The position numbers were made by a program, and so were the translations under genes. A DNA stretch of 62,904 nt, taken from NCBI GenBank assembly GCA_902539295.1, contig CACBIM010000003.1, positions 1-62,904 of the forward strand, read 5' to 3'. A model generated the notes under the pieces. The model saw only the letters and a program-made list of their open reading frames with translations. It did not search any database and had not been told where the DNA came from. Shown piece after piece: positions 6,565-17,139 of this stretch. Source of the stretch: an uncultured SAR116 cluster alpha proteobacterium (GTDB lineage Bacteria; Pseudomonadota; Alphaproteobacteria; Puniceispirillales; GCA-002684695). Each line of letters begins with the position of its first letter. Within the stretch, counting starts at the first letter, position 1.

Positions 6565-7834
6565 TTTTACTTCTTAACTTATCCCACCACTGAAGTCTTT
6601 TCTTTATCTCTCTCTCGTATCCCTGCTCTATTGGAGTGTAAAATTGCTCTCTTTTAATGTTTTCAGGAAAACAATTTTGCCCTGAAAAACTATTTTCTAC
6701 TTCGTGATCATATATATACCCTTTTCCATAATCGTGTTCTTTCATTAATTTTGTTGGTGCATTAAGAAGAAATAAAGGTGGAACACCATAAGGATTATTA
6801 TTACTAAACTTCAAAACATTATTCCATGCTTTATAAGCAGTATTAGATTTGGGACATGTAGCTAAATATATTACAAGCTGAGCGATTGAAAGTTCCCCTT
6901 CAGGAGATCCTAATCTTTCATAAGCTTGCCAGCTTGCAATACTCAAATGGACAGCATTGGGTTCTGAAAGTCCTATATCCTCAATCGAGAACCTTAATAG
7001 CCTTCTCAAAATGTAATTAGGATCTTCTCCACTTGAAATCATTCGTGCAAGCCAATAGAGTGACGCATCTGTGTCAGAAGCTCTTAAGGATTTATGAAGG
7101 GCAGAAATTAAATTAAAATGTTGGTCATTTTTTTTATCATATTCAGAAAATTTCATATTAAATAATTTTTTAAGATCTTCAGGCTCCAATTTCTTATATC
7201 CATCACCTAGGGAAGAGATTTCTTCTATAAGATTCAAAAAATACCTTGCATCACCATCCACCATTTCAAAAAGTATTTCGCATGCAGCTTTAGTAATTGG
7301 CAAATCAAAACCTAAAAATTTCTCTGCTTTTAATTTGATAAAATTTAAATCCTCTTTACCCAGTTTTTCGAGTTTTATAACCTGACACCTTGATAGTAAG
7401 GGGGATATTATAGAAAATGATGGGTTTTCAGTTGTAGCACCAATAAGAGTTAAAATACCTTTTTCGATATGTGGTAAAAAAATATCCTGCTGCGCTTTGT
7501 TAAACCTATGAATTTCGTCTATAAATAATATAGTTTGCCGGCCTTCAGAGTAATTAATTTTTGCTTTTTCAAAAACAATTCTTAAATCTTTTACACCAGA
7601 GAGAACAGCAGATAACTCAAAATCTTCTATACAACATTCTTTTGATACAGTTTTAGCAATCGTAGTTTTGCCACAACCTGCAGGGCCCCAAAGTATAAAG
7701 GATAACAATGGTTTTTTTTTAATTATTCTTTTTAAAGAACCTGTTTTTGATAATATTTTATGATGACCAATAATTTCTTCAAAATTTTTAGGCCTTAATT
7801 TTTCTGCTAATGGTTGAAGGGCATCTGACATCAT
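6554..7834 (-). CDS. rarA: replication-associated recombination protein A (RarA/MgsA AAA+ ATPase)
   Basis: RarA is a tetrameric AAA+ ATPase acting at stalled forks and single-strand gaps, homologous to clamp-loader subunits and eukaryotic WRNIP1. In 426 residues it shows the Walker A GPAGCGKT (50-57), Walker B ILFIDEIHRFNKAQQD, sensor 1 GATTENPSF and the arginine-finger region LLSRCQV. The C-terminal tetramerisation domain has SDTDASLYWLARMI and GSPEGELSIAQLVIYLA. A second Met (MSD) directly follows the first and may be the true start. It lies 52 bases after rplQ, so it may be read from the ribosomal operon. Confidence 0.95.
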   Translation of the reverse strand: MMSDALQPLAEKLRPKNFEEIIGHHKILSKTGSLKRIIKKKPLLSFILWGPAGCGKTTIAKTVSKECCIEDFELSAVLSGVKDLRIVFEKAKINYSEGRQTILFIDEIHRFNKAQQDIFLPHIEKGILTLIGATTENPSFSIISPLLSRCQVIKLEKLGKEDLNFIKLKAEKFLGFDLPITKAACEILFEMVDGDARYFLNLIEEISSLGDGYKKLEPEDLKKLFNMKFSEYDKKNDQHFNLISALHKSLRASDTDASLYWLARMISSGEDPNYILRRLLRFSIEDIGLSEPNAVHLSIASWQAYERLGSPEGELSIAQLVIYLATCPKSNTAYKAWNNVLKFSNNNPYGVPPLFLLNAPTKLMKEHDYGKGYIYDHEVENSFSGQNCFPENIKREQFYTPIEQGYEREIKKRLQWWDKLRSKNEK

Positions 7835-7885
7835 ACTTATGATGCCTTATAAATTTAGCGAAGTATACTATATAAATCAAATCTC

Positions 7886-8311
7886 CTATGCGGCAGTTTC
7901 TTCTTGAGCCTCTTTTTTAGGAGCATTTAACTCTCCAGCACCTTTTGCATTTTCATCTCTGTCTACCAACTCGATAACTGCCATTGGCGCTGAGTCACCA
8001 TAACGAAATCCTGCTTTCAATACCCTGGTATAACCACCTTTTCTATCTGAATATCTGTTTGCTAGATTCTCGAATAGTTTAGAGACCATATCTTTGTCTC
8101 GAATTTGGTTGAAAGCAAGCCTTCTTGAGTGAAGGTTTCCTTTTTTTCCAAGAGTAATTAATTTTTCAACAACTCTTTTTAATTCTTTGGCCTTTGGTAA
8201 GGTTGTTACGATCTGTTCATGCTTTAACAAAGCTTGTGCCATATTTTTAAAAAGAGATTTTCTATGTGAAGAAGTTCTATTAAGTTTTCTTCCAGATTGA
8301 CGATGTCGCAT
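7886..8311 (-). CDS. rplQ: 50S ribosomal protein L17
   Basis: L17 is a large-subunit protein near the polypeptide exit tunnel. It begins [18 protein letters not shown], which is diagnostic, followed by [17 protein letters not shown]. At 141 residues it is longer than the E. coli protein through an Ala/Glu-rich C-terminal tail, as is usual in Alphaproteobacteria. It is the last ribosomal gene of the cluster, 29 bases after rpoA. No convincing terminator hairpin follows before rarA. Confidence 0.98.
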   Translation of the reverse strand: MRHRQSGRKLNRTSSHRKSLFKNMAQALLKHEQIVTTLPKAKELKRVVEKLITLGKKGNLHSRRLAFNQIRDKDMVSKLFENLANRYSDRKGGYTRVLKAGFRYGDSAPMAVIELVDRDENAKGAGELNAPKKEAQEETAA

Positions 8312-8340
8312 TATAATTTCCTATTTTATTTATTTAGATT

Positions 8341-9357
8341 TTAATATGGATCTTCATGTTTTTTTGCTAATTCTTCAATATTTTCAGGGGGCCACCCCTC
8401 TACATCCATTCCTAATTCTAAGGACATCATTTTAAGAACCTCTTTAATTTCATTTAATGATTTCCTCCCAAAATTAGGAGTTCTAAGCATTTCAGGTTCA
8501 GTTTTTTGAACTAAATCTCCAATATAAACTATATTATCATTCTTCAAGCAATTAGCTGACCTAACGCTTAACTCTAATTCATCCACTTTCTTTAACAAAC
8601 TTCTACTAAAAGGTAGAACACTCTCCAAATCTTCTTCAATTTCTGGTTCTGGTTCATCAAAGTTTATAAACGGTTTTAGTTGTTCAGTTAAAATCCTTGC
8701 TCCAAATGCAATAGCATCTTCTGGAGTAACAGTACCATCTGTCTCAATATCAAAAAGCAGTTTATCATAATCTGTTTGTTGACCAACTCTTGTATTGTCG
8801 ACTCTATAAGCTACCTGTTTTATTGGGCTAAATAAAGCGTCCACTGGTATTAAGCCAATTGGCAGTTCAACTTGTTTACCGTAATTTGCTGGTACATAAC
8901 CTTTCCCAGTCTCAACAATAAACTCAACATTCAAAGATGCCCCTTTGTCCAGAGTGCAAATATAATGATCTGGGTTCATAATTTCAATATCTGATGTTAG
9001 TTCAATCATATCAGCAGTAACTGATGCTGGGCCTTTTACATTAAGCCTTAATCGCTTTGGTCCCTCAACTTCCATTTTTAAACTTATGCCTTTTACATTT
9101 AAAACTATATCAGTAACATCTTCAATAACACCTGGTATAGTTGAAAATTCATGCAGTACACCTTGAACTTGAATGCCAGTTATAGCAGCTCCTTGAAGAG
9201 ATGATAAAAGTACTCTTCTTAGTGCATTACCGATAGTAACGCCAAAGCCTCTTTCTAGGGGTTCAACATTTACTGTAGCAGAAAAAGGACTTTCATTTTT
9301 ATTTTTAATTTCAACAATTTCCGTGTTAATCAAACTTTTCCAATTTTTCTCAATCAC
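8341..9357 (-). CDS. rpoA: DNA-directed RNA polymerase subunit alpha
   Basis: The alpha dimer nucleates RNA polymerase assembly and contacts UP elements and activators. The 338 residues divide into an N-terminal assembly domain (about 1-235, with [20 protein letters not shown]), an acidic linker, and the C-terminal domain (about 260-325). In the latter, [20 protein letters not shown] and [13 protein letters not shown] retain the DNA-contacting Arg and the helix-hairpin-helix. It is placed between rpsK and rplQ as in most bacteria. Confidence 0.98.
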   Translation of the reverse strand: MIEKNWKSLINTEIVEIKNKNESPFSATVNVEPLERGFGVTIGNALRRVLLSSLQGAAITGIQVQGVLHEFSTIPGVIEDVTDIVLNVKGISLKMEVEGPKRLRLNVKGPASVTADMIELTSDIEIMNPDHYICTLDKGASLNVEFIVETGKGYVPANYGKQVELPIGLIPVDALFSPIKQVAYRVDNTRVGQQTDYDKLLFDIETDGTVTPEDAIAFGARILTEQLKPFINFDEPEPEIEEDLESVLPFSRSLLKKVDELELSVRSANCLKNDNIVYIGDLVQKTEPEMLRTPNFGRKSLNEIKEVLKMMSLELGMDVEGWPPENIEELAKKHEDPY

Positions 9358-9392
9358 TTTAAAACTCCATTAGATTGGTATTTAATTTTTAT

Positions 9393-9785
9393 TTAAACTC
9401 TTCTTCTTTTGGGCGGTCTACACCCATTATGAGGTATAGGAGTAACATCTCTAATTGAAGTTATATTAAACCCTATCGATTGCAATGCTCTAAGCGCTGA
9501 CTCTCTTCCAGAGCCAGGACCAGATACCTCGACATCAACATTTTTTAAACCATGCTCAGATGCTTTTTTACCTGCATCTTCTGCTGCAAGTTGAGCTGCG
9601 TAAGGAGTTGATTTCCTTGAGCCTTTAAAACCCATTAATCCTGACGATGACCATGAAATGGTGTTGCCTTGGACATCAGTAATCGTCACCATAGTATTAT
9701 TAAAAGATGAATTTACATGAACAACTCCATTGGTTATGTTTTTTCTCTCTTTTTTTCTGACTCTAGTTTGAACTTGTTTTGCCAT
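9393..9785 (-). CDS. rpsK: 30S ribosomal protein S11
   Basis: S11 lies on the platform of the 30S subunit next to the mRNA exit site. The 130-residue product has [19 protein letters not shown], the [20 protein letters not shown] stretch and the terminal [18 protein letters not shown]. Length and sequence are fully typical. It is spaced ten bases from rpsM and 35 from rpoA in the alpha operon. Confidence 0.98.
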   Translation of the reverse strand: MAKQVQTRVRKKERKNITNGVVHVNSSFNNTMVTITDVQGNTISWSSSGLMGFKGSRKSTPYAAQLAAEDAGKKASEHGLKNVDVEVSGPGSGRESALRALQSIGFNITSIRDVTPIPHNGCRPPKRRRV

Positions 9786-9795
9786 AATAATTAAC

Positions 9796-10164
9796 CTATT
9801 TTTTCTTTCCAGCTATTGCTTTTGGTTTTCCTTTTCTAGTTCTAGCATTTGTATGAGTTCGTTGACCTCTAACAGGTAAACCCTTCCTATGCCTTAAGCC
9901 TCTCAAACATCCTAAGTCCATATATCTTTTGATATCCATAGAGGACTGTCTTCTTAAATCACCCTCTACAATATAATCTCGATCAATGATTTCTCTAATG
10001 CGTGTTACTTCTTCATCAGATAAATCAGCAACTCTTCTTTCTGAAATCAAATTTGCTTCTTCACATATTTTTTTTGAAGAAGTCGATCCAATTCCATATA
10101 TATAAGTTAGTGCTATAAGCACACGTTTTTTTGTTGGTATGTTTACCCCAGCAATTCTAGCCAC
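9796..10164 (-). CDS. rpsM: 30S ribosomal protein S13
   Basis: S13 forms bridges to the 50S subunit and touches the P-site t[18 protein letters not shown] starts the protein, followed by the helix-two-turn-helix [18 protein letters not shown] and the basic C-terminal tail [18 protein letters not shown]. The length of 122 is normal. rpmJ, which sits before rpsM in many bacteria, is absent here; adk takes the place, as in other Alphaproteobacteria. Confidence 0.98.
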   Translation of the reverse strand: MARIAGVNIPTKKRVLIALTYIYGIGSTSSKKICEEANLISERRVADLSDEEVTRIREIIDRDYIVEGDLRRQSSMDIKRYMDLGCLRGLRHRKGLPVRGQRTHTNARTRKGKPKAIAGKKK

Positions 10165-10168
10165 TAAA

Positions 10169-10759
10169 TTATCTCCTTATTGGTCTCGTTTTATACTTTA
10201 AAATGGTCTCTATATCTTTTGCTATATCATTAATATTTTTCATTCCATTAACCTCATAATGTAACCCTAAATTTTTATAATAAGGCACTAAGGGTTCTGT
10301 TTGTTCTTCATAAATTTTTAATCTATTTTCTAAAACATCATCTTTATCATCTTCTCGTGCTTCGTTAGCTTCAAATGCTCTGTTTTTTATCCTTGCAAAT
10401 AAATTTTGTTTGTTAACTTTTAGTTCTATTACAAAATTGATTTTTATTTTTCTTTCGTTAAGAATTTGATGAAAACTTAATGCTTGTTTTACATTTCTAG
10501 GAAAACCATCTAAAACAAAGCCATCCTTACAATCTTCCATCGATATTCTATTTGATACCATATTTAAGATTATTTCGTCATTAACAAATCCGCCTTTATT
10601 TACGATTGATTCAACCATCAAACCAAGCTGTGTTTTATCTTCAATATTTTGTCTAATCATTTCTCCTGTTGATAATTGTAAAAACCCAAATTTTTTATTT
10701 AAAATTATTGATTGCGTCCCTTTACCAGATCCAGGAGCTCCTAATAATATTACATTCAC
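10169..10759 (-). CDS. adk: adenylate kinase (short LID type)
   Basis: Adenylate kinase interconverts ATP + AMP and 2 ADP. The P-loop is [10 protein letters not shown] (7-16), the AMP-binding segment STGEMIR, and the lid-side [10 protein letters not shown]. At 196 residues it lacks the longer zinc-type LID of Gram-positive enzymes; the LID stretch is short ([11 protein letters not shown]). The start overlaps the secY stop by four bases (ATGA type), so the two are translationally coupled. Confidence 0.96.
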   Translation of the reverse strand: MNVILLGAPGSGKGTQSIILNKKFGFLQLSTGEMIRQNIEDKTQLGLMVESIVNKGGFVNDEIILNMVSNRISMEDCKDGFVLDGFPRNVKQALSFHQILNERKIKINFVIELKVNKQNLFARIKNRAFEANEAREDDKDDVLENRLKIYEEQTEPLVPYYKNLGLHYEVNGMKNINDIAKDIETILKYKTRPIRR

Positions 10760-12081
10760 CTAGTTCTACCTCTTAGTCGTGACTTTTTAATTAATCCTTC
10801 ATACTGATGCGCTATCAAATGACTTTGAACTTGAGAAACTGTGTCTAAAGTCACTGAAACTACTATTAACAAAGAAGTTCCACCAAAGTAGAACGGAACA
10901 GAATATTGACTTATAAGAATTTCTGGCAATATACAAACAGCTGCTAAGTATGCTGATCCTAAAACTGTTAATCTTGTAAGAATAAAATCCAAATAATTTG
11001 CTGTTGATTCACCGGGCCTTATACCAGGGACGTAACCACCATTCTTTCTAAGATTTTCAGCTGTTTCTTCTGGGTTAAAAACAATCGCGGTATAAAAAAA
11101 TGCAAAAAACACTATTAAAAAAATCAAAATTAATAAATAAAGAGGTTGCCCCCTTCCAAGCAAAGCATTGATTGTAACTATCCAATCAGTTGTTCCCCCT
11201 GAAAAACTTGCAGCTGTTAAAGGCAATGCCATCAAAGAAGATGCAAAAATCGGAGGTATAACGCCTGGAACATTAATTTTAAGTGGCAAATGAGAGCTTT
11301 CTCCACCCATTAATTTATTTCCCATTTGCCTTTTTGGGTACTGAATTTGAATTCGTCTCTGTGACCTTTCAATAAAAACAATAAAAGCAATAACTGCAAT
11401 TGCCATTATTAAAAGTGCAACAATAAGAATAGCTGAAATAGCACCTGTTCTCCCAAGTTCTAAAGTACCTGCTAGTGCTCTTGGCAATTCAGCTACAATT
11501 CCAGTAAAAATAATTAATGAAATTCCATTTCCTATACCTCTTGAAGTTACCTGCTCACCTAACCACATTAAAAACATTACACCACCTAGCAATGTAAAAA
11601 CCGTCGTGATTCTGAAAAAAATTCCAGGATCTGTAACAGCACCGGCACTTTCTAAGCCCACTGCAAAGCCATAACCTTGGACTATGGCTAATACAACGGT
11701 TAAATACCTGGTATATTGATTAATTTTTTTTCTACCCGTTTCACCCTCTTTTTTTAATGCTTCTAGTTGAGGTGAGACAGCTGTAAGTAATTGTGTTATA
11801 ATTGACGCTGTAATATATGGAAATACCGATAGAGCAAAAATTGTCATTCTACCTAGAGCTCCACCAGCCATCATATTAAACATTCCAAGTAAACCACCAC
11901 TATTATCATTAAACAAATTTGACAAAGCAGTTGGATCAATTCCAGGTACAGGAATATACGTACCTAATCTATAAACTAATAAAGCTCCTAGAGTAAACCA
12001 AAGACGTTGTTGAAGCTCTGTAGCTTTTGCAAAAGCTGAGCCCGAAATTGATGGTGTTGTCCCTAAAGGATTTCTCGCCAT
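10756..12081 (-). CDS. secY: preprotein translocase subunit SecY
   Basis: SecY is the channel subunit of the SecYEG translocon. Ten hydrophobic membrane segments can be traced through 441 residues, from RLWFTLGALLVYRLGTYIPV (TM1) to the cytoplasmic C-terminal tail [10 protein letters not shown]. Conserved cytoplasmic loops include YPKRQMGNKLMGG and FNPEETAENLRKNGGYVPGI with the pivotal Arg that binds SecA or the ribosome. Its partner gene secE is at the far upstream end of the same cluster. Confidence 0.98.
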   Translation of the reverse strand: MARNPLGTTPSISGSAFAKATELQQRLWFTLGALLVYRLGTYIPVPGIDPTALSNLFNDNSGGLLGMFNMMAGGALGRMTIFALSVFPYITASIITQLLTAVSPQLEALKKEGETGRKKINQYTRYLTVVLAIVQGYGFAVGLESAGAVTDPGIFFRITTVFTLLGGVMFLMWLGEQVTSRGIGNGISLIIFTGIVAELPRALAGTLELGRTGAISAILIVALLIMAIAVIAFIVFIERSQRRIQIQYPKRQMGNKLMGGESSHLPLKINVPGVIPPIFASSLMALPLTAASFSGGTTDWIVTINALLGRGQPLYLLILIFLIVFFAFFYTAIVFNPEETAENLRKNGGYVPGIRPGESTANYLDFILTRLTVLGSAYLAAVCILPEILISQYSVPFYFGGTSLLIVVSVTLDTVSQVQSHLIAHQYEGLIKKSRLRGRTR

Positions 12082-12092
12082 TAATAAACTTC

Positions 12093-12572
12093 CTATTCAG
12101 TATCTTTTTTATTTTTTTCAATTATAACTAAGTTACCGCCAGCCTTTTTTACTTGTTCAATAGCAGTTTTTGAGGCACCATCAACTAAAATATTTACTTT
12201 ACTAGTAATTGTTCCTCTTGCTAAAATTCTTACACCATCTTTTAGATTTTTTATAATACCAGAGGAAAGTATAGCCGAATTATTAATCTCTTTTTTAATG
12301 TCAATTTTGCCATTATCAATTACTTTTTGGAGATCTCCTAAATTTAATATTCTATATATTTTTCTATTATGTTTGTTAAAACCCCTTTTTGGAAGTCTTC
12401 TATGAATTGGCATTTGACCACCTTCAAAGCCTTTAATGGACACACCAGATCTAGATTTCTGGCCTTTATGACCTTTTCCAGAAGTTTTTCCTAATCCAGA
12501 TCCCACGCCTCTACCTAATCGTTTTTTAGGTGATTTTGCTCCATTATTGTCATTTAATTTATTAAGTTCCAT
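12093..12572 (-). CDS. rplO: 50S ribosomal protein L15
   Basis: L15 is a late-assembling 50S protein with a glycine/arginine-rich N-terminal extension threading into 23S rRNA. The extension RLGRGVGSGLGKTSGKGHKG and the following FEGGQMPIHRRLPKRGF are diagnostic. It has 159 residues, slightly longer than the E. coli protein, with a lysine/aspartate-rich end. It lies immediately before secY, 11 bases apart. Confidence 0.97.
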   Translation of the reverse strand: MELNKLNDNNGAKSPKKRLGRGVGSGLGKTSGKGHKGQKSRSGVSIKGFEGGQMPIHRRLPKRGFNKHNRKIYRILNLGDLQKVIDNGKIDIKKEINNSAILSSGIIKNLKDGVRILARGTITSKVNILVDGASKTAIEQVKKAGGNLVIIEKNKKDTE

Positions 12573-12585
12573 ATAAAACCTTCGA

Positions 12586-12774
12586 TTAATTTTCCTTTAT
12601 TTCTACAAGGTGTTTTACCTTTTCAATCATACCTCTTATTGAAGGAGTATCATCTAGTTCTCTTTGTTTATTGATCTTATTTAATCCTAAACCTATAAGC
12701 GTTTTTCTTTGATAACCTTGCCTGCCAATAGCACTTTTAACTTGTTTAACAATTAATTTTGTATTCTTTGACAT
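12586..12774 (-). CDS. rpmD: 50S ribosomal protein L30
   Basis: A compact 62-residue L30. The segments [20 protein letters not shown] and [15 protein letters not shown] match the family from end to end. It is the short form lacking any extension. It sits between rpsE and rplO, the canonical spc order. Confidence 0.97.
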   Translation of the reverse strand: MSKNTKLIVKQVKSAIGRQGYQRKTLIGLGLNKINKQRELDDTPSIRGMIEKVKHLVEIKEN

Positions 12775-12793
12775 TTTAGATCCTTATTTTTTT

Positions 12794-13342
12794 TTATAAT
12801 TGATCTTTATTGTTTTTATGACCAAAAATTTCAGCAACTTTCTTGCCTCTTTTTGAAGCAATTGATCGGGGAGACTGAATATTTTTTAGGGCTTGCATCG
12901 TAGCTTTAACCATATTATGAGGGTTTGAAGATCCAACTGATTTAGCAACAACATCTTGAATACCTAATGTTTCAAAAACAGCCCTCATAGGACCACCTGC
13001 AATAATACCAGTTCCTGATGGTGCAGAACGTAAGTTAACTTTCCCCGCACCAAATATTCCAATAGCGTCATGGTGCAGTGTCCTTCCTTCTTTTAGAGGC
13101 ACCTTTATTAAGTTTGACTTAGCTTTTTCAGTTGCCTTTCTTATAGCCTCAGGCACTTCTTTTGCTTTACCACTTCCAACACCTACTTTGCCTTTCCCAT
13201 CTCCAACAACAACTAATGCGGCAAAGCCAAAACGTCTTCCACCTTTCACAACTTTTGCAACACGATTAATACCAACTAATTTATCTATTAATTCAGCACC
13301 ATCTTTATTATTAGAATCACTTATATTTAATTCACTTACCAT
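12794..13342 (-). CDS. rpsE: 30S ribosomal protein S5
   Basis: S5 helps form the mRNA entry tunnel and affects decoding fidelity. The dsRBD-like N-terminal domain shows [21 protein letters not shown], here interrupted only by family-typical residues, and the C-terminal domain shows [18 protein letters not shown] followed by [15 protein letters not shown]. It has 182 residues. The VKGGRRF loop, where spectinomycin resistance mutations arise in other bacteria, looks wild type. Confidence 0.97.
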   Translation of the reverse strand: MVSELNISDSNNKDGAELIDKLVGINRVAKVVKGGRRFGFAALVVVGDGKGKVGVGSGKAKEVPEAIRKATEKAKSNLIKVPLKEGRTLHHDAIGIFGAGKVNLRSAPSGTGIIAGGPMRAVFETLGIQDVVAKSVGSSNPHNMVKATMQALKNIQSPRSIASKRGKKVAEIFGHKNNKDQL

Positions 13343-13354
13343 AGTCTTTATCCT

Positions 13355-13711
13355 CTAAAATTTTAAACCAGCTGTTCTTGCGGCCTCAGCTAGTGCCTTA
13401 ACTCTACCATGATATTTATAACCACCTCTATCAAACACAACTGATTTCACACCTTTTTTAATTGCTCTGTCACCAATTAAGGTTCCTATTTTTGATGCTC
13501 CCTCAGTATTGGTACCACTGAATTTTTGATCTCTCTCTAGTGATGACGCTGAAACAATAGTAATTCCTTTTGCATCATCAATAATTTGTGCATATATATT
13601 TTTTGATGACCTAAAAACACTTAGTCGAGGATTTCCACTAACGCTTCCTCTAATAGAATTCCTAGTGCGTTTTTTTCGTCTTTCAAATAACTGTCTAGCT
13701 TTAATTCCCAC
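13355..13711 (-). CDS. rplR: 50S ribosomal protein L18
   Basis: L18 binds 5S rRNA with L5 and helps dock the central protuberance. The 118 residues include [18 protein letters not shown], then [20 protein letters not shown] and the terminal AARTAGLKF, all hallmarks. The N-terminal basic region [12 protein letters not shown] contacts rRNA. It is spaced 12 bases from rpsE. Confidence 0.97.
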   Translation of the reverse strand: MGIKARQLFERRKKRTRNSIRGSVSGNPRLSVFRSSKNIYAQIIDDAKGITIVSASSLERDQKFSGTNTEGASKIGTLIGDRAIKKGVKSVVFDRGGYKYHGRVKALAEAARTAGLKF

Positions 13712-13722
13712 AATTACACCTA

Positions 13723-14256
13723 TTATTTTTTCTTACCTTCTTTTCTAAAGATAAACTCATCTGAGTACTTAATTCCCTTACCTTTAAAAGGCTCAGGCGG
13801 TCTTTTTGATCTTAAATTCGCAGCGAATTGTCCTAAATCTTGTTTATTATACCCAAATAGCTTTAATTCAGTTGGTTTCTCAGAAGTCACTTTTATACCT
13901 TCTGGAATAATCATTTCAACAGGATGAGAGTAACCCAAATTTAGAACTACTTTATTTCCCTGAACTTGAGCTCTGTAACCCACACCATTTAATTCCATCA
14001 TTTTTGTAAAACCTTCACTAACACCTTTAATCACATTAGCAACATTAGCTCTTGTAGTTCCCCACAAAGATCTACCAAATTTTGAATTATTTTTGGACTT
14101 AAAATTAATCTCATCATTATTTATATCAACATTAATTAAATTATGTGTTTTTATAGAGAGTTCGCCATTTTTACCCTTAGCGGTAAATTCGCCATCTACG
14201 AATGTTACAGTTACTCCTTCAGGTATTTTAATTGTACTTAATCCAACTCTAGACAT
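13723..14256 (-). CDS. rplF: 50S ribosomal protein L6
   Basis: L6 lies near the factor-binding site of the 50S subunit. The 177-residue protein shows the two related domains: [17 protein letters not shown] at the start and the strongly conserved [20 protein letters not shown] and [16 protein letters not shown] at the end. Length and sequence are usual. Confidence 0.97.
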   Translation of the reverse strand: MSRVGLSTIKIPEGVTVTFVDGEFTAKGKNGELSIKTHNLINVDINNDEINFKSKNNSKFGRSLWGTTRANVANVIKGVSEGFTKMMELNGVGYRAQVQGNKVVLNLGYSHPVEMIIPEGIKVTSEKPTELKLFGYNKQDLGQFAANLRSKRPPEPFKGKGIKYSDEFIFRKEGKKK

Positions 14257-14265
14257 AAGAACCTC

Positions 14266-14664
14266 CTAAAACACCTGACATAAGACTTCGCCACCAACGT
14301 TTGCAGCTCTAGCCTCATTATCAGACATCACTCCCCTAGGCGTTGAAAGTATTGAAATACCTAAACCATTATAAACTTTTGGAAGTTCATTAATACCTGA
14401 ATAAACCCTGCATCCTGGTTTAGAAACTCTTTTAATTTCAGAAATTACTGGAACCCCCTCTTGATACTTTAACTCAATTTTTAAATGTTTAATGCCAGGC
14501 TTATGTTCAACTGATCTAAATCCCCGAATATATCCTTCTCTTTTAAGTACTTCTAATACATTTGCACGAAATTTTGATGATGGAGCTTCAACAATTGTTT
14601 TGTTCGTTTGTAGTCCATTTCTTATTCTTGTAAGCATATCGCCGAGGGTATCACTCATAGACAT
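14266..14664 (-). CDS. rpsH: 30S ribosomal protein S8
   Basis: S8 is a primary binder of 16S rRNA and, in E. coli, the translational repressor of the spc operon. The product of 132 residues has [15 protein letters not shown], a central [10 protein letters not shown] and the C-terminal [17 protein letters not shown] second ATG (MSD) follows two codons after the first and could be the start. Whether S8 autoregulates here cannot be seen. Confidence 0.97.
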   Translation of the reverse strand: MSMSDTLGDMLTRIRNGLQTNKTIVEAPSSKFRANVLEVLKREGYIRGFRSVEHKPGIKHLKIELKYQEGVPVISEIKRVSKPGCRVYSGINELPKVYNGLGISILSTPRGVMSDNEARAANVGGEVLCQVF

Positions 14665-14680
14665 AATATAACCTCCTTGT

Positions 14681-14986
14681 TTACCAACTTGACTTTAAAA
14701 TACCAGGTACTTGGCCTGTAGATGCTAATTCTCTAAATGCTATTCTTGACATTTTAAATTTACGATAGTTGCCACGAGGCCTACCAGTAATCAAACACCT
14801 GTTTCTAACTCTTATAAATGACCCATCCCTAGGCATTTCATTTAATTTCATTTGAGCGGCAAACCGTTCATCAAGTGGGAGTTCTCTATTCATAATAATA
14901 TCTTTAAGAGCTTTTCTTTTTTTGCCCATCATGGAAACTTTTTTTATTCTTGTTTCATTTTTTTTAATTGCACTTTTCTTAGCCAT
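14681..14986 (-). CDS. rpsN: 30S ribosomal protein S14
   Basis: This is the long, zinc-free form of S14 (101 residues; no CxxC pairs). [20 protein letters not shown], then [18 protein letters not shown], is the standard C-terminus of proteobacterial S14. It assembles late into the 30S head near the A site. Confidence 0.97.
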   Translation of the reverse strand: MAKKSAIKKNETRIKKVSMMGKKRKALKDIIMNRELPLDERFAAQMKLNEMPRDGSFIRVRNRCLITGRPRGNYRKFKMSRIAFRELASTGQVPGILKSSW

Positions 14987-14998
14987 TTTATTCCTTCA

Positions 14999-15541
14999 TT
15001 AATTAATAAATGGGAAATCAAAATTTTTTAATAATTCTTTCCCTTCCTCATCAGATTTTGCTGAAGTTACAACACAGATATCCATCCCTCGAATAGTATC
15101 AATGTTATCATAATCGATTTCAGGAAAAACAATTTGCTCTTTTAATCCCAAAGAATAATTGCCATTTCCATCAAAACTTTTACCATTAAGCCCCCTAAAA
15201 TCTCTTACTCTTGGAAGAGCAATATTTATTAACCTATCAATAAATTCATACATATGAGATTTTCTAAGAGTTACTTTAACACCAATTGGCATGCCCTCCC
15301 TTAATTTGAAAGTGGCAATCGCTTTCTTAGCTCGTGTAACAACAGGCTTTTGACCAGATATAGCGGTTATTTCTTTGATCGCAGAATCAATTTTCTTTGA
15401 GTCTTTAACTGCCTCACCAACACCAATATTAATAACAACTTTTGTCAATTTTGGCACTTCAAACTTATTTTTATAGTTGAACTTTTCAACCATAGAAGGA
15501 TGAATATTTTTATGGTAATGTTCTTCTAATCGTGTTTTCAT
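14999..15541 (-). CDS. rplE: 50S ribosomal protein L5
   Basis: L5 binds 5S rRNA and contacts P-site tRNA. Conserved pieces in 180 residues are [39 protein letters not shown] and the C-terminal [17 protein letters not shown]. It lies between rplX and rpsN as expected. Nothing unusual is visible. Confidence 0.97.
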   Translation of the reverse strand: MKTRLEEHYHKNIHPSMVEKFNYKNKFEVPKLTKVVINIGVGEAVKDSKKIDSAIKEITAISGQKPVVTRAKKAIATFKLREGMPIGVKVTLRKSHMYEFIDRLINIALPRVRDFRGLNGKSFDGNGNYSLGLKEQIVFPEIDYDNIDTIRGMDICVVTSAKSDEEGKELLKNFDFPFIN

Positions 15542-15558
15542 AATTCACCAATTATAGA

Positions 15559-15867
15559 TTAAATTTCTTTCCCAGATCTTGAAGCAACTCTTATTTTTTT
15601 CTTGCCATCAAGTTTATATCTTACTCTAGATGCCTTATTATCATTTGGATCTATAAGAGAAATATTTGAAATATTAATAAAAGTCTCTATTTGTTCAATA
15701 CCACCCGGCTGGTCTTGTGATGGTTTTCTATGTTTTTTTACTATATTTATGCCCCTAACTTTTACTTTAAGGTTTTTTCTATCAATTATAAAAACTTCAC
15801 CTGTTTTCCCTTTATCTTTTCCTGTAATTACAATAACATTATCACCTTTTTTTATTTTTTTACTCAT
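15559..15867 (-). CDS. rplX: 50S ribosomal protein L24
   Basis: L24 initiates 50S assembly and sits beside the exit tunnel. The N-terminal KOW motif is KKGDNVIVITGKDKGKTGEV, followed by GINIVKKHRKPSQDQPGGI. The 102-residue length is typical. Its ATG shares a base with the rplN stop (TAATG), which implies coupled translation. Confidence 0.97.
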   Translation of the reverse strand: MSKKIKKGDNVIVITGKDKGKTGEVFIIDRKNLKVKVRGINIVKKHRKPSQDQPGGIEQIETFINISNISLIDPNDNKASRVRYKLDGKKKIRVASRSGKEI

Positions 15868-16235
15868 TACAAGACCTCCGGAGCCAAAGAAATAATTTTC
15901 ATAAACTTTTTTAGTCTCAACTCTCTTGTTACAGGACCAAAGATTCTAGTCCCAATAGGCTCATTTTGATTTGTTATTAGAACTGCAGCATTATTATCAA
16001 ATTTTATTGAAGACCCATCATTTCTATGAATTTCCTTAGCCGTTCTTACAATAACAGCTCTATGAATATCACCCTTCTTAACCCTTCCTCTTGGAATAGC
16101 CTCTTTGACAGAGACTACAATAATATCTCCAATACTAGCGATTTTTCTTCCAGAACCACCTAATACTTTAATGCATTGAACACTCCTTGCTCCTGAGTTG
16201 TCAGCTACACCTAACTTTGATTGCATTTGTATCAT
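15867..16235 (-). CDS. rplN: 50S ribosomal protein L14
   Basis: L14 is a core 50S protein that forms an intersubunit bridge with 16S r[20 protein letters not shown] is the classical N-terminus, and [19 protein letters not shown] precedes the conserved C-terminal LASLAPEVL-like end. The 122-residue length is invariant in bacteria. Confidence 0.98.
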   Translation of the reverse strand: MIQMQSKLGVADNSGARSVQCIKVLGGSGRKIASIGDIIVVSVKEAIPRGRVKKGDIHRAVIVRTAKEIHRNDGSSIKFDNNAAVLITNQNEPIGTRIFGPVTRELRLKKFMKIISLAPEVL

Positions 16236-16270
16236 ATATGTACTCCAAACTGTAAAAGTCTATTTTTTAC

Positions 16271-16504
16271 TTAATCTGAATAAATCACTTCAAAATTTTT
16301 TGTCTTTGATTTTGGTGAACATTCACGTATTTGAACAAAGTCACCAATCTTAAACTTATTATTTTCATCATGAGCAGAGTATTTTTTATCCTTTTTAATA
16401 TATTTCTTATAAAGAGGATGTTTATAAGTCCTTTCAACTTTTACGACAACTGTCTTATCTGATTTGTCACTTACAACTTCTCCTTGAAGAACTCTTCTAG
16501 GCAT
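16271..16504 (-). CDS. rpsQ: 30S ribosomal protein S17
   Basis: S17 is an OB-fold primary rRNA binder. The 77 residues start [20 protein letters not shown] and contain [30 protein letters not shown] and the basic end. It is spaced two bases from rpmC. Confidence 0.97.
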   Translation of the reverse strand: MPRRVLQGEVVSDKSDKTVVVKVERTYKHPLYKKYIKKDKKYSAHDENNKFKIGDFVQIRECSPKSKTKNFEVIYSD

Positions 16505-16506
16505 AT

Positions 16507-16710
16507 TTATTCCTTTTCATTAACTTTGTTTAATAATGTTTTAATCTTAGCAATACCTCTTCTAACTTCTTTTACCCTACCTGTATTTGAAAGTTGACCA
16601 TTTGAAGCTTGAAATCTAAGATTAAATTTTTCTTTATTTAGATCATCAAGCTGTTTTTTTAATTCGTCATCTTTCTTTTGTCTTAAATCTGAAATTTTTA
16701 TACTAGGCAT
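16507..16710 (-). CDS. rpmC: 50S ribosomal protein L29
   Basis: A 67-residue two-helix protein at the exit tunnel, where it helps dock SRP and trigger factor. The [19 protein letters not shown] helix and the [15 protein letters not shown] helix are characteristic. It is tightly spaced between rplP and rpsQ. Confidence 0.96.
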   Translation of the reverse strand: MPSIKISDLRQKKDDELKKQLDDLNKEKFNLRFQASNGQLSNTGRVKEVRRGIAKIKTLLNKVNEKE

Positions 16711-16712
16711 GT

Positions 16713-17129
16713 TCAGTACTCCCCTAATCTTCCTACAATTTTCGTGTCAAGTGGAAGCTTTGCTGAAGCAAGGTTAAGAGCTTCTTCAGCAGAACTTTTA
16801 GTAACACCATCTATTTCAAACATAATTCTTCCAGGCTTAACTTTTGCCACCCAAAATTCAGGTGAACCTTTGCCTTTTCCCATTCTAACTTCAGCAGGTT
16901 TTGATGAAACAGGAGTATCAGGAAATATTCTGATCCAAACTCTTCCAGCCCTTCTTAAATGTCTTGTAATAGCTCTTCTAGCAGCTTCAATTTGCCTAGC
17001 GGTAATTCTTGCTGGTTTTGTTGCTTTAAGTCCAAATGCACCAAAGTTAAGTTGTGAACCTCCCTTAGCTAAACCATGAATTCTGCCCTTATGAGCTTTT
17101 CTAAATTTTGTTCTTTTTGGAGATAACAT
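16713..17129 (-). CDS. rplP: 50S ribosomal protein L16
   Basis: L16 organises the A-site region of the 50S subunit. The 138-residue product starts [17 protein letters not shown] and has [20 protein letters not shown], then [16 protein letters not shown] and [19 protein letters not shown]. The conserved Arg of the RMGKGKG loop, hydroxylated in some bacteria, is present. Confidence 0.98.
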   Translation of the reverse strand: MLSPKRTKFRKAHKGRIHGLAKGGSQLNFGAFGLKATKPARITARQIEAARRAITRHLRRAGRVWIRIFPDTPVSSKPAEVRMGKGKGSPEFWVAKVKPGRIMFEIDGVTKSSAEEALNLASAKLPLDTKIVGRLGEY

Positions 17130-17139
17130 AATTTACCTT